DNA of 64,000 nucleotides, from contig NZ_WOXS01000002.1 in NCBI RefSeq assembly GCF_009852415.1, positions 434,001-498,000 on the forward strand. The letters are read 5' to 3'. Below the pieces are notes generated by a model. It was not told where the DNA came from and searched no databases. It saw only the letters and a program-made list of their open reading frames with translations. Position 1 is the stretch's first letter. Each line of letters opens with the position of its first letter. Shown here in pieces: positions 9,304 through 17,793 of this stretch. The position numbers and the translations under genes were made by a program. The stretch comes from Streptomyces sp. Tu 3180. Lineage in GTDB: Bacteria; Actinomycetota; Actinomycetes; Streptomycetales; Streptomycetaceae.

Positions 9304-9599
9304 CCAGGACGGCGGCCGGCCGGGTCGCCGCTCCCGCCGAGCGAGCCGGGGGTACGCCCGCGAGGAGGATCCCGGGGGCCGGGCGGAGATCCGGCGCGGC
9401 GCCCTGCCCCGCGCCCCGGCCGGGGCGCGCCGGCCGGGGCTGACCCCCGCCGCCCTGTGCACCGGCGTGATGCCGCTCTCCGCCGCCGGCGTCACCCGTG
9501 GCCGGTGCCCTGAAAACGTCCTCCGCCGCCCCGGTCCCCGCCACGGGCGGGCGTGGACCCGCCCGTCGAGCCGGGTGCCCCCGGCGTCGCCCGGCCGAG

Positions 9600-9636
9600 G
9601 GGACGCGCCCCGGCGCCCGAGGCAGGGGCGCGTCCC
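9600..9636. terminator. bidirectional hairpin between convergent genes
   Basis: A perfect 12-bp inverted repeat, GGGACGCGCCCC (9600-9611) and GGGGCGCGTCCC (9625-9636), with a 13-nt loop sits just past the stop of the minus-strand epimerase gene. It can terminate transcription from either side. Confidence 0.75.
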
Positions 9637-9642
9637 GTGGCG

Positions 9643-10617
9643 TCACGCAGCGGAGTCCGCCGGCCCGCCCTTCGGCGAGCCGGTCCGCCGGCGCCGCACC
9701 AGGTCGCGGGCCGCCTCCGGCCACCTCGGGTACGCGAAGGCGAAGCCCGCCTCGAGCAGCCGGCCGGGGGTGACGCGCCGGCTCTTGAGCAGCAGTTCCG
9801 TGTCCGAGCGCAGCGCGAGGGCACCCGCCTCGGCCATCCACCGGGTCGCGGGCAGGCCCACCGGGACGCGCCACGCGGCGCGCAGGGCACGCATGAACGC
9901 GCGGTGCGGAAGCGGCTCGGGGGCGGCCAGGTTCACCGGGCCGGCGAGGTCGTCCCGGTCGACCAGGAACTCGACCGCGCGGACGAAGTCGCGGTCGTGG
10001 ATCCACGACACGTACTGGGCGCCGCCCGCGACCGGGCCGCCGAGCCCGAGACGGGCCAGCCACGACAGGACGTCGAAGACCCCGCCCCGGTCGGGGCTCA
10101 TCACCATGGCGGAGCGCAGGGCCACCTTGCGGGTGTGCGGAGTGCCGGCCCGTTCCTGTTCCCGCTCCCAGGCCCTGGCGATGTCCACGCTGAAGGACCA
10201 GTAGCCCGGAACGGCCGGCTCCGACCCGCCGATCACACCGGTGCCCTCGTCGTTGGGCGCGTCGAAGCGGTGGGCGTAGACGGTGGCGGTGCTCATCTGG
10301 AGCCAGACCCGCGGCGGGCGTGCCGCGGCGCCGATCGCCTCGCCCACGACGCGGGTGGAAAGCACCCGCGAGTCCCTCATCTCCTGGAGATTGGCGGCGG
10401 TGTAGCGGCAGTTCACGCTGCGGCCGGCCAGGTTGACCACGACGTCGCTGCCGTCGATCGCCTCCGTCCACGGTCCCGGTGTCCTGCCGTCCCAGTGGAC
10501 CTCACCGGGCCCCGCCGACCGTCTGGTCAGCACCACGACCTCGTGCCCGGCCGCGGTCAGCGCGCGGTTCAGGACGGTGCCCACCTGCCCGGTTCCCCCG
10601 GGAATCACGATCTTCAT
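9643..10617 (-). CDS. TIGR01777 family NAD(P)-dependent epimerase
   Basis: 324 residues. The Rossmann nucleotide-binding motif GGTGQVG is at residues 7-13, followed by VVNLAGRSV and the QMSTATVYAHRF region of extended SDR enzymes. The C-terminal stretch (RVTPGRLLEAGFAFAYP) is the DUF1731 signature that defines the TIGR01777 group. The reaction is not established. ATG at 10617 has a GGGAG-type site upstream. A TetR-type palindrome sits in the promoter region about 40 bases before the start, so the gene is probably repressed by a regulator encoded elsewhere. Confidence 0.9.
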   Translation of the reverse strand: MKIVIPGGTGQVGTVLNRALTAAGHEVVVLTRRSAGPGEVHWDGRTPGPWTEAIDGSDVVVNLAGRSVNCRYTAANLQEMRDSRVLSTRVVGEAIGAAARPPRVWLQMSTATVYAHRFDAPNDEGTGVIGGSEPAVPGYWSFSVDIARAWEREQERAGTPHTRKVALRSAMVMSPDRGGVFDVLSWLARLGLGGPVAGGAQYVSWIHDRDFVRAVEFLVDRDDLAGPVNLAAPEPLPHRAFMRALRAAWRVPVGLPATRWMAEAGALALRSDTELLLKSRRVTPGRLLEAGFAFAYPRWPEAARDLVRRRRTGSPKGGPADSAA

Positions 10618-10658
10618 CCGGCTCTCCCCCTCTGCGTGAGGGCAACCCTACCCCTGAA

Positions 10659-10672
10659 TTGAACGTGTTCAA
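10659..10672. promoter_or_regulatory. palindromic operator TTGAACGTGTTCAA
   Basis: Arms TTGAAC and GTTCAA are separated by 2 nt, with flanking A/T bases (AA before, AA after). The length and symmetry are those of TetR-family operators. It lies 42 bases upstream of the epimerase start on the minus strand and about 150 bases upstream of the repeat-protein gene. Confidence 0.55.
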
Positions 10673-10820
10673 AACGTGGGAGCGGTGGAGAGCACGGGGG
10701 CTCGGCCGCAGGGCGGGGGCCGTCGCCGGCGGTCCCGCTCCGGCCGCCGCGGCGGTCACCGGTGCCGCGGCCGACCGCCTCACGGAGGGACGGCGCGCAG
10801 GAGCCGACTACGTTGAGCGC

Positions 10821-12182
10821 ATGACGAACCTCCTCCACCCGCGGCTGTCCGGACTGGGGCGGAACCCGAAGGCTCCCCAGGACGTCCTGATACGCCTGGC
10901 GGTGCACGAGGCCGGCCGGCACGGGATGTCGCTGCGTCCCGGGCGGCTGGCGGACGCCGTCGTCGAGGCCCTGTTGGCGCACGGCGACGGCGACACCGCG
11001 GTGAACCTTCACGGAGACCGGATCTCCCCGGCGATGCGCCGCAGGATCGCCGAACACCCCGATCCGGCGATCCGCGACGCGTACGCGGACTTCGTCCGCC
11101 ACACCGTGGACCGCGGGGTGCCGCTCGGCATCGACGCCCTGGAGGAGGCGTACGGCCGCCCCCGGACGGCGCTCGTCGGCGCGTCGAGCCCGAAGCTGCG
11201 CGCCGCAGTCGCGCAGACCTGGTACGACCGGCCGGTCGCGGTGCAGGTGCGACTGCTGGCCGACCCGGATCCGCTGGTCCGCGCGGCCGCCACCGCGCGC
11301 GAACACCCGGGTGTCCCGCCGGAGTGGAGGGACCGCTGTCTCGCCGACCCGGCCGTGCGCGTCAACGCGGCACGCCACCTCCCGCTCACGTCGGACCAGT
11401 TCGCACAGCTCATGCGCACCGGCGACGAGGAGGTCCTTCGGTCCGTCGCCGGAAACCCGCACCTGTCCGCCGACATGGTGGCCCGGCTGCTGGACGTCGA
11501 CGATCCGGTCGTGCGCGTCGCGGTGGCGCAGAGCCGCCACGTCGACGCCGGAACCCGGGACCGGCTGTACGCACTCGTGGAGGCCGAACGCGCGGACGGG
11601 AGCATCGCGGCCGAGGTGGCGCTGGGCTGGTGCTCCACCGGACCGGACTGGCTGCGCGAAGCGCCGCTCGAGGAGCGGATGACCTACCTGGACTGCCGGC
11701 ACGCGGTGTTCCGGCGCGTGCTGGCCTCCTGCCGCGACCTGCCCGAGGAGGCGTGGCGCCGGCTGGACGACGACCCGGACCTCACGGTCCGCCGTACCGC
11801 CGCCCGCCGGCCGGACGCGCCACCGGAAGTCCTGGAACGGCTGGTACGGGCCCACGGCGACGTGTTCCACATCCGGCCCCTGCTCGTCGAGCACCCCCGT
11901 TTCCCCCGTCACACGCTGCGGACGTTGGTCGACGAGCCGAGCCCGTGGGTGCGCTACGTCGCCCTGCGGGACCCCGCACTGCCCGTGGCGGCCCTCCGGC
12001 GACTCGCCTCCGACGCGAAGCCCTTCCTGCGTCGCGGGGTCGCCGGTCACCCCAACGTCACGGATCCGCTGCTGGAGCGGCTGCTGTCGGATCCGGAGCC
12101 CGAGGTCGCCGACGAGGCCGCCGCCAACCCCGCGCTGCCGCACGCCCTGATGCACCGGATCCTCACCGACGCCGGGCTGTGA
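10821..12182 (+). CDS. leucine-rich-repeat-variant / HEAT-type repeat protein
   Basis: 453 residues built almost entirely of short alpha-helical repeats of about 22-24 residues with the pattern DPxxxVRxAVAxxP..L.xxLxxLL.D (for example LADPDPLVRAAAT, LDVDDPVVRVAVAQ, DDDPDLTVRRTAAR, LSDPEPEVADEAAA). This is the leucine-rich-repeat-variant pattern common in actinomycetes; such solenoids bind proteins and have no catalytic residues. No signal peptide. ATG at 10821 has no Shine-Dalgarno site, but a -10-like TACGTT (10809-10814) ends 6 nt upstream, as in leaderless genes. It is followed on the same strand, after 289 nt, by two DUF4139 genes. Confidence 0.82.
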   Translation: MTNLLHPRLSGLGRNPKAPQDVLIRLAVHEAGRHGMSLRPGRLADAVVEALLAHGDGDTAVNLHGDRISPAMRRRIAEHPDPAIRDAYADFVRHTVDRGVPLGIDALEEAYGRPRTALVGASSPKLRAAVAQTWYDRPVAVQVRLLADPDPLVRAAATAREHPGVPPEWRDRCLADPAVRVNAARHLPLTSDQFAQLMRTGDEEVLRSVAGNPHLSADMVARLLDVDDPVVRVAVAQSRHVDAGTRDRLYALVEAERADGSIAAEVALGWCSTGPDWLREAPLEERMTYLDCRHAVFRRVLASCRDLPEEAWRRLDDDPDLTVRRTAARRPDAPPEVLERLVRAHGDVFHIRPLLVEHPRFPRHTLRTLVDEPSPWVRYVALRDPALPVAALRRLASDAKPFLRRGVAGHPNVTDPLLERLLSDPEPEVADEAAANPALPHALMHRILTDAGL

Positions 12183-12471
12183 CGCGGAACGGCACGGGAC
12201 GCACCCGCGCCCCGGTGCCGCCGCAACCCGGCCGGCCCCTGCCGTTCCCCGCCGGCTCGCTCCTCCGCGCCGGGAGTGACGCCCGGTACGGCCGTGGGAG
12301 CCCCCGGAGGGTCCGGACACCGGCCGGCCCGCCGGTGAGAACCGGGGCGTCCACCGGGACGGGTGCCGGACGCGGGCGGGAGGACCGCACCGGCACCGGG
12401 ACTCGAGGGGAGTCGGCGGCGTGTCCGGGCGTAGGCTTCCCTCCGCACGGACACGGCTGGGTGGGGAGCAC

Positions 12472-14574
12472 ATGACGGCTGAGACGGCCCGGAGATGGGC
12501 ATCGGCACTCGATTCGGTGGTGGTGTACGCGCAGGGCGCGCTCTGCCGTCGCCTGGCCCGGGGGACGGTACCGGCGGACGGACGCGTGCGGGTGGCGGGA
12601 CTGCCCCGCTCGATGGATCCGGGGTCGCTGCGGGCGCGTGTCGTGGGCGCTCCCGGGGTGCGCGTCGCCGAGGCCCGGGTGGAGGTCGAGGCCGAGCCGC
12701 TCGCCCCCGGCACGCCCGACGAACTGCGGCGCGAGGTGGAGCGGCTGCGCGACGCGTACGCGGCGGCGCAGGCCCGCCGGGACCGGCAGCTGGGTCTGAT
12801 CGAGGAGGTCGGGGCCCTGCGTCCGGTGCCGCCGGCCCGCAAGCGGGACGATCCGCACCGCCGCACCCCGGTCGACGCGTGGCTGGGGCTCGCGGACTTC
12901 GTCGAGGAGCGGTTGACCGGGTTGCACAGCCGGCTCCTCGGACTGGAGGAGGAGCTGCGCCGGGTCGAGCACGACCTCACCGTCGCCGAGGACAGGCTCT
13001 CCCGTGCCTCCACCGACGCACCGCCGGCGCACGTGTCGACCGCGTTGTGCGCGGTCCTGACCCTCGACGGCGCGGGTGACGCGGAGGGGGAGACGGAGGT
13101 GGAGGTGGAGTACGGGGTGCCCGGAGCCGTCTGGGTGCCGGCCTACCGCCTCACCCACCGTCAGGGCGAGGGCGCCGGACGTCTGGTGCTGCGCGCGTCG
13201 GTCGCCCAGCGCACCGGCGAGGACTGGACCGGCGTACGCATCGCCCTGGCCACCGCCGACCTGCGGCGCCGCACCGACCTGCCCCGGCTCCGCTCGGTCC
13301 GGATCGGGCGCCGCCAGCCCGCTCCCGCGCCCTCGGGCTGGCGCGAGCCCCCGGCGGGGCTGGCCGACCTGTTCGCCGGGTACGACGCCGCGGGCCCCCG
13401 CCCCGACGCGTACGCCGCGCCCGTGGCCGTCGGAGGCGGTCCCGTGTCCGCTCCCCCGACGCCACCGCCGCCCCCGCCGGCACCGGTGCACTACGGCGGG
13501 CCGCACGGCGCGCTCCCGGTCCCCGGCGGCGCGGCGGGTTCCTCCCCCGGGGTCTTCGGCGAGACCGGCGCCCTCCTGTCGCCGCCCCCGCCCGCACCGG
13601 CCGGCAGGCCGCGTACCGGCGGCAGGCCCGCCGCGGCCCCCGCCCCGGCACCCGCGGCCCCCGGCCGGGCCGCACCGCCACCGCCCCCGGTGTCCGCGGC
13701 CCCTGCCGGGCCCGCGCCCGCGGCGCCCGTGACCGGGCCGCCGCAGCCGAGCGGCGCCGAGCTCGACTACGCCTCCCTGGTCCTGTGCGGACCCGAGGAG
13801 CAGGACGGCCGGCGAGGCCGGCTGTTCCCGGGCCCCGCCTTCGACCCGGTGACCGCCGAGTACCGCCGCCGCGCCGAGCGGGTGGCCGCGCTGCCCCTGC
13901 CCGGACACGCCGTGCGGCCCCGCGAGTCGGCGGGGTCCTTCGACCACCGGTTCGATGCCGCCGCCCCCGCCGACATCCCCTCGGACGGCACCTGGCACAC
14001 CGTCACCGTCGGTGAGATCCCGGTCGGTCTGCGCACCGAGTACGTCTGCGTGCCGTCCGTGGAGCAGGTCGTGTACACGACGCTGGTGCTCTCCAACGCC
14101 ACCGACCAGGCCCTGCTGGCCGGCCCGGTGGAGGTCACCGCGGACGAGGACTTCCTGCTGACCGCCGCGCTGCCCACCCTCGCCCCGGGCGGGGTGTGCC
14201 GGGTGGGGCTCGGGCCGGCCGAGGCCATCGGGGTCACCCGCCGTACGAACCTGCACGAGTCGACCTCGGGACTGCGCAACAACATCACGGTGCTCGACCA
14301 CCGCGTCCGCGTGGAGCTGGCCAACCGGCTCGCGGTGCCCGTCACCGTGGAGGTGCGCGAGCGGGTGCCGGTCACCTCCGACGCGGACGTCCGCATCGAG
14401 GAACGAGCCGACTGGACGGCACCCGAGGACGGCGCGGGAGCGGAGCACCACGCGCCGGGCACCCGCCTGTGGCGGATCGAGCTGCCCCCCGGCGGCACCG
14501 CCGCTCGTGACGGCGGCTACGAAATCCGTATCCCGGCCGGCAAGGCCCTGACAGGCGGCAACCGCAGGAGCTGA
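12472..14574 (+). CDS. DUF4139 domain protein with proline-rich linker (first of pair)
   Basis: 700 residues. The N-terminal region (VVVYAQGALCRRLARG...) is the DUF4140-type beta domain. It is followed by a coiled coil at about 80-190 (LRREVERLRDAYAAAQARRDRQ, LLGLEEELRRVEHDLTVAEDRL) and a DUF4139 beta-sandwich core. The core is interrupted at about 320-440 by a low-complexity Pro/Ala/Gly linker (runs such as PPTPPPPPPAPV). The C-terminal part (TEYVCVPSVEQVVYTTLVLSN, then LAGPVEVTADEDFLLTA) is the conserved end of the family. ATG 12472 has GGGGAG upstream. The next gene encodes a second, linker-less relative 7 nt downstream. Function is unknown. Confidence 0.83.
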   Translation: MTAETARRWASALDSVVVYAQGALCRRLARGTVPADGRVRVAGLPRSMDPGSLRARVVGAPGVRVAEARVEVEAEPLAPGTPDELRREVERLRDAYAAAQARRDRQLGLIEEVGALRPVPPARKRDDPHRRTPVDAWLGLADFVEERLTGLHSRLLGLEEELRRVEHDLTVAEDRLSRASTDAPPAHVSTALCAVLTLDGAGDAEGETEVEVEYGVPGAVWVPAYRLTHRQGEGAGRLVLRASVAQRTGEDWTGVRIALATADLRRRTDLPRLRSVRIGRRQPAPAPSGWREPPAGLADLFAGYDAAGPRPDAYAAPVAVGGGPVSAPPTPPPPPPAPVHYGGPHGALPVPGGAAGSSPGVFGETGALLSPPPPAPAGRPRTGGRPAAAPAPAPAAPGRAAPPPPPVSAAPAGPAPAAPVTGPPQPSGAELDYASLVLCGPEEQDGRRGRLFPGPAFDPVTAEYRRRAERVAALPLPGHAVRPRESAGSFDHRFDAAAPADIPSDGTWHTVTVGEIPVGLRTEYVCVPSVEQVVYTTLVLSNATDQALLAGPVEVTADEDFLLTAALPTLAPGGVCRVGLGPAEAIGVTRRTNLHESTSGLRNNITVLDHRVRVELANRLAVPVTVEVRERVPVTSDADVRIEERADWTAPEDGAGAEHHAPGTRLWRIELPPGGTAARDGGYEIRIPAGKALTGGNRRS

Positions 14575-14581
14575 CACACCC

Positions 14582-16141
14582 ATGTCCACGACACCGGAGC
14601 CGATCCCCCTCCCCGTCACCGCCGTCACCTGTCTGGAGGACCGCGCCCACGTCGAGCGCGCCGCCGTGCTCGATCTGAGGGCCGGCACCCGGCGGCTGCG
14701 CCTCGGACCGGTCAGCGCGCTGGCCGTCGACCGTACCCTCCACGCCGAGCTGACCGCCGACCACCCGACGGCCGTGCTCGACGTGCGGATCGTCCGCAGC
14801 TGGACGCCGCGCGGGCCGCGGCCCGCCGACGACGACTCCGCCCTGCGCCGCCGCGTGACGGCCCTGGAGGAGGAGCGGCTCACCCTGGAACAGCAGCGTG
14901 ACCGGCTGCGCGCACGCCTCGACCTGCTCGGCCGTCTCGCCGCCGACCTGCTGCGGGAGATCGGCGAGGGCGCCGGCTTCGGGGAGAACGAGGGGGCCCG
15001 CTGGACCCGCGAACTGGACCGGGTGGACGACGAACGCGACTCCCACGCCGAGCGGCTGCGCGCCGCGGAGGCCCGGCTGGCCGCCCTCGCCACCGAACTC
15101 TCCGAGGCCCAGCGGGCCCTGGAGCTCTCCGAGACGGAACCCGCCGAGCTGGTCGGCCACGTCGAGCTGACCGTGCGGTCCGCGGCGGCCGGACCGGCCC
15201 GGCTGCGCCTGAGCCACCTCACCCCGTGTGCGCTGTGGCGGCCCGCCTACCGGGCCGTGCTCGACGGGGACTCCCTCACGCTGGACACCGACGCGATGGT
15301 CTGGCAGGGCACCGGCGAGGACTGGTCGGACGTACGGCTCACCCTGTCGACGGCCCGCTCCGCACGGGCCACCGAACCGCCCCGGCTCGGCGAGGACCGG
15401 CTGACGCTCGAGGACCGCTCCGCCGCCGAGCGCCGCACCGTCCACGTCGAACTGCGCGAGGAGGAGATCGCGGACCTCGGCCCCGCCCCCGTGCTCGGCC
15501 TGCCGGGGGTGGACGACGGCGGCGAGGTGCGCGTGCTGCACTCCCCCGGAGCGGTCTCCGTGCCCGCGGACGGCCGCGCCCACCGCGTGCCGCTCTCCTC
15601 CTTCGTCACGGCCGCGAGCAGCGAGTACGCCTGCTCGCCCGAACTGTCGCCCCTGGTCGACCAGGTGGTGCGGTTCGACAACCTGTCCGGCCACGCCCTG
15701 CTCGCCGGGCCCGTCGACCTCGTCCGCGGCAGCGGGTTCAGCGGCCGCGGCACACTGGACTTCACCGCCCCCGGCGCCCCCGTCGACCTCGCCTTCGGCA
15801 GCCGCGACGACCACCGGGTCCTGCGGCACACCGAGGAGACCCGTGACACCGCCGGAATCACCCAGCGGACCGTGCTCACCCGCACCGTCCGGCTGCACCT
15901 GTCCCGGTTCTCCGCCCCCGACGAGCACGACGAGAGGGTGATCGTCCTGCGGGAGCGGATCCCGGTCTCCGAGGTCTCCGCGGTGGACGTACGCCTGCGC
16001 GAGGACGCCTGCTCCCCCCTGCCCGACGCGATCGACGCGGACGGCATCGTCCGCTGGAACGTCCCCCTGGCCCCCGGTGGCCGGCGCACCGTCACCCTCG
16101 TCTACGAGGTGTCGGCGAGCGCCAAGGTCACCGGCCTCTGA
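14582..16141 (+). CDS. DUF4139 domain protein (second of pair)
   Basis: 519 residues with the same architecture as the upstream protein but no proline-rich insert. It has an N-terminal beta domain (VTAVTCLEDRAHVERAAVL), a coiled coil at about 85-190 (ALEEERLTLEQQRDRLRARL, then RLRAAEARLAALATELSEAQ) and the DUF4139 core (LWRPAYRAVLDGDSLTLDTD, GTGEDWSDVRLTLSTA). The end (LPLSS/YACSPELSPLVDQVVRFDNL and LAGPVDLVRGSGF) aligns with the first protein, so the pair arose by duplication. It starts 7 nt after the upstream stop and is surely co-transcribed. No signal peptide or membrane segment is seen. The coiled coils suggest the two may form a hetero-oligomer. Confidence 0.83.
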   Translation: MSTTPEPIPLPVTAVTCLEDRAHVERAAVLDLRAGTRRLRLGPVSALAVDRTLHAELTADHPTAVLDVRIVRSWTPRGPRPADDDSALRRRVTALEEERLTLEQQRDRLRARLDLLGRLAADLLREIGEGAGFGENEGARWTRELDRVDDERDSHAERLRAAEARLAALATELSEAQRALELSETEPAELVGHVELTVRSAAAGPARLRLSHLTPCALWRPAYRAVLDGDSLTLDTDAMVWQGTGEDWSDVRLTLSTARSARATEPPRLGEDRLTLEDRSAAERRTVHVELREEEIADLGPAPVLGLPGVDDGGEVRVLHSPGAVSVPADGRAHRVPLSSFVTAASSEYACSPELSPLVDQVVRFDNLSGHALLAGPVDLVRGSGFSGRGTLDFTAPGAPVDLAFGSRDDHRVLRHTEETRDTAGITQRTVLTRTVRLHLSRFSAPDEHDERVIVLRERIPVSEVSAVDVRLREDACSPLPDAIDADGIVRWNVPLAPGGRRTVTLVYEVSASAKVTGL

Positions 16142-16303
16142 CCCCCGTCGTTCGGCTGCGGACCGGTACGGGGGCCGGTTCGTCGGCCGGACGCACGTCT
16201 TGAGGCCATCAGGGTGGTCGCCGGACGTGTCGGACGGCCGGCCCCGGCCCGGCTGGCCATGCTGGGCCGGGAGGGTCCCTTTCCGAGCGACGAGGAGCAC
16301 GGC

Positions 16304-16519
16304 ATGCCCGCGGACGCGGTCGAACGATTCCTGGCGGCTTTGGACCCGGACCACCGGGAGTCCGTCGGCGCCAGGTCCCGTGAGGAGCAGGAGGAACTCG
16401 CGGCGGCCTGGGAGCGGGAGCTGGAGGCCGACACCGAGCTCGACATCCTCGACGAGTTGTCCCCGTCGGCGGCGGAGGCCGAGGCGGCCCGCCGCGTCCT
16501 GGAACGCGGAACCGGCTGA
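16304..16519 (+). CDS. small acidic hypothetical protein
   Basis: 71 residues, rich in Glu/Asp/Ala and almost fully helical in pattern (RSREEQEELAAAWERELEAD, then LDILDELSPSAAEAEAARR). ATG 16304 is preferred over upstream in-frame starts because GAGGAG lies 6-7 nt before it. It sits about 160 bases after the DUF4139 pair on the same strand and may be its last partner. No known family recognised. Confidence 0.6.
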   Translation: MPADAVERFLAALDPDHRESVGARSREEQEELAAAWERELEADTELDILDELSPSAAEAEAARRVLERGTG

Positions 16520-16558
16520 GGGCCCTCTCCCCGGTCCGTCCGTGGGATCGTCCTCCTC

Positions 16559-16936
16559 ATGGTCGAGTTCTGGACGGTCGATGACGGCGGCGCCGGCCCG
16601 GTGTCGTCCGAGGGGGCGCTGGAGACCCTTCGGGCGAGGATCGGCGCAGGGCGGCTCGAGACGTGGCTGATCGGTTCCGCCGGCCGCTCGCTGGCCGTCG
16701 TGACGAACACCGAGCGCGCGATGGTGATGCTCCTCGACGGGGAGGGCGATCCCGGCGAGCACGCCGCGGATCCCGGAGCCCGCGGATCGAGCGGCGGGTT
16801 CGTCCTCGCCGACGGGCAGCACGACGAGTACCCGGACGAGGACACCGTGCCGATCGGTGAGGCGTTCAGGATCGTGGATCACATCGTCGGCGGTGGGTCC
16901 TGGCCCGCGGACGCCCACCGGGTGTCCGACCGCTGA
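16559..16936 (+). CDS. Imm1-like immunity family protein
   Basis: 125 residues. The layout, with a short N-terminal strand region (EFWTVDD), a central hydrophobic strand with a Gly/Asp turn (AMVMLLDGEGDPGEH) and a C-terminal VPIGEAFRIVDHIVGGGSWP helix, matches Imm1 proteins. Those typically end in 'vpleeAlravreflxtGerP'. Imm1 proteins neutralise polymorphic deaminase or other toxins, but no toxin gene is nearby, so this may be an orphan or a house-keeping relative. ATG 16559 lies 39 nt after the previous small gene, on the same strand. The assignment is by pattern only. Confidence 0.6.
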   Translation: MVEFWTVDDGGAGPVSSEGALETLRARIGAGRLETWLIGSAGRSLAVVTNTERAMVMLLDGEGDPGEHAADPGARGSSGGFVLADGQHDEYPDEDTVPIGEAFRIVDHIVGGGSWPADAHRVSDR

Positions 16937-16980
16937 CCGGACGACGCGCCGACCGGCCGCGCCCCGGGCCTGCGCGCCGG

Positions 16981-17586
16981 TCACGTCGACGGCCGGTCCC
17001 GGTCCTGCGGACGGTGGCGGCATGACGTGACGACGACGAAGGGCCAGAGGGACTGGACGGCCGTCACGACGCGTTCCGCGACACCGGCGACGCCGTGCCG
17101 ATGGGTCTCGACGAGGAACCACACGGCGCCGGCGACCATCACGGCGGTCGCCACGAGCGAGGGTGCGGGCCGCAGCGCCCACGGGGCGGCTCCGCTGCCG
17201 TCGGTGGCCAGGACCGGCCACACGGCCAGGAGCGCGAATCCGACCGCGGCCGCTGAACCGTGGTGCAGGGACCCGCCGCTGCTCGGCGTCGGGAGCAGCA
17301 CCACGGCCAGCGCCGCCAGTCCGCCGCCGGCCAGCGCCGCGCGTCCGGCCGGAGCGGCCGCCCTCAGTCCCCAGGCGGTGAGCAGGTGGCAGGCGCCCAG
17401 GGCGAGAAACGCGCCGGTCATCACCCAGTACCCCGACGCTCCGTGGGCCGCCAGGACGCTGATCGTCTGGGTGGCGGGGTCGTAGGCGGGCCCTTCCAGC
17501 GACGCCGCGACCGCCCAGCCCGCGATCAGCAGGACGGGCGCGCACCCCGACGAGAGCAGGGCCCATCCGGGAACAGGAGGCATCAT
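16981..17586 (-). CDS. DUF998 family membrane protein
   Basis: About 201 residues with six hydrophobic segments (LLSSGCAPVLLIAGWAVAA, SGYWVMTGAFLALGACHLL, AALAGGGLAALAVVLL, AVGFALLAVWPVLA, LVATAVMVAGAVWFLV, VVTAVQSLWPFVVV) and the GPAYDPATQTISVLAA motif between segments 1 and 2 that marks DUF998 proteins. Function is unknown. Two tandem ATGs (17586, 17583) begin the frame. A -10-like TATGAT (17595-17590, minus strand) ends so close that the transcript probably begins at or near the second ATG, i.e. leaderless. It converges with the Imm1-like gene. Confidence 0.82.
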   Translation of the reverse strand: MMPPVPGWALLSSGCAPVLLIAGWAVAASLEGPAYDPATQTISVLAAHGASGYWVMTGAFLALGACHLLTAWGLRAAAPAGRAALAGGGLAALAVVLLPTPSSGGSLHHGSAAAVGFALLAVWPVLATDGSGAAPWALRPAPSLVATAVMVAGAVWFLVETHRHGVAGVAERVVTAVQSLWPFVVVTSCRHRPQDRDRPST

Positions 17587-17793
17587 GTGATCATAAAGGG
17601 TGATCCGCCGGTCGAGTCGTCTCCGGGTTCCGCCGCCGCGACGGTCGCCCGCCCACCACCGGGCGGCGGGCCGTGATCGGCGTGTCGGGCGCCGGATGCT
17701 CCGCGACACGCCCCGCCCGGTTCGCGGGAACCGGGGACGGCAGGTCACCATGGCAGGACCCGGGGGTGGGCCGTCTCGTCATCCCGGAGGGCC

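Noticed and set aside
9410..9429. 20-bp G/C palindrome after the MBL-fold gene
   Set aside because: It consists only of C and G runs without a natural loop; could be chance in this composition. A better hairpin lies at 9600-9636.
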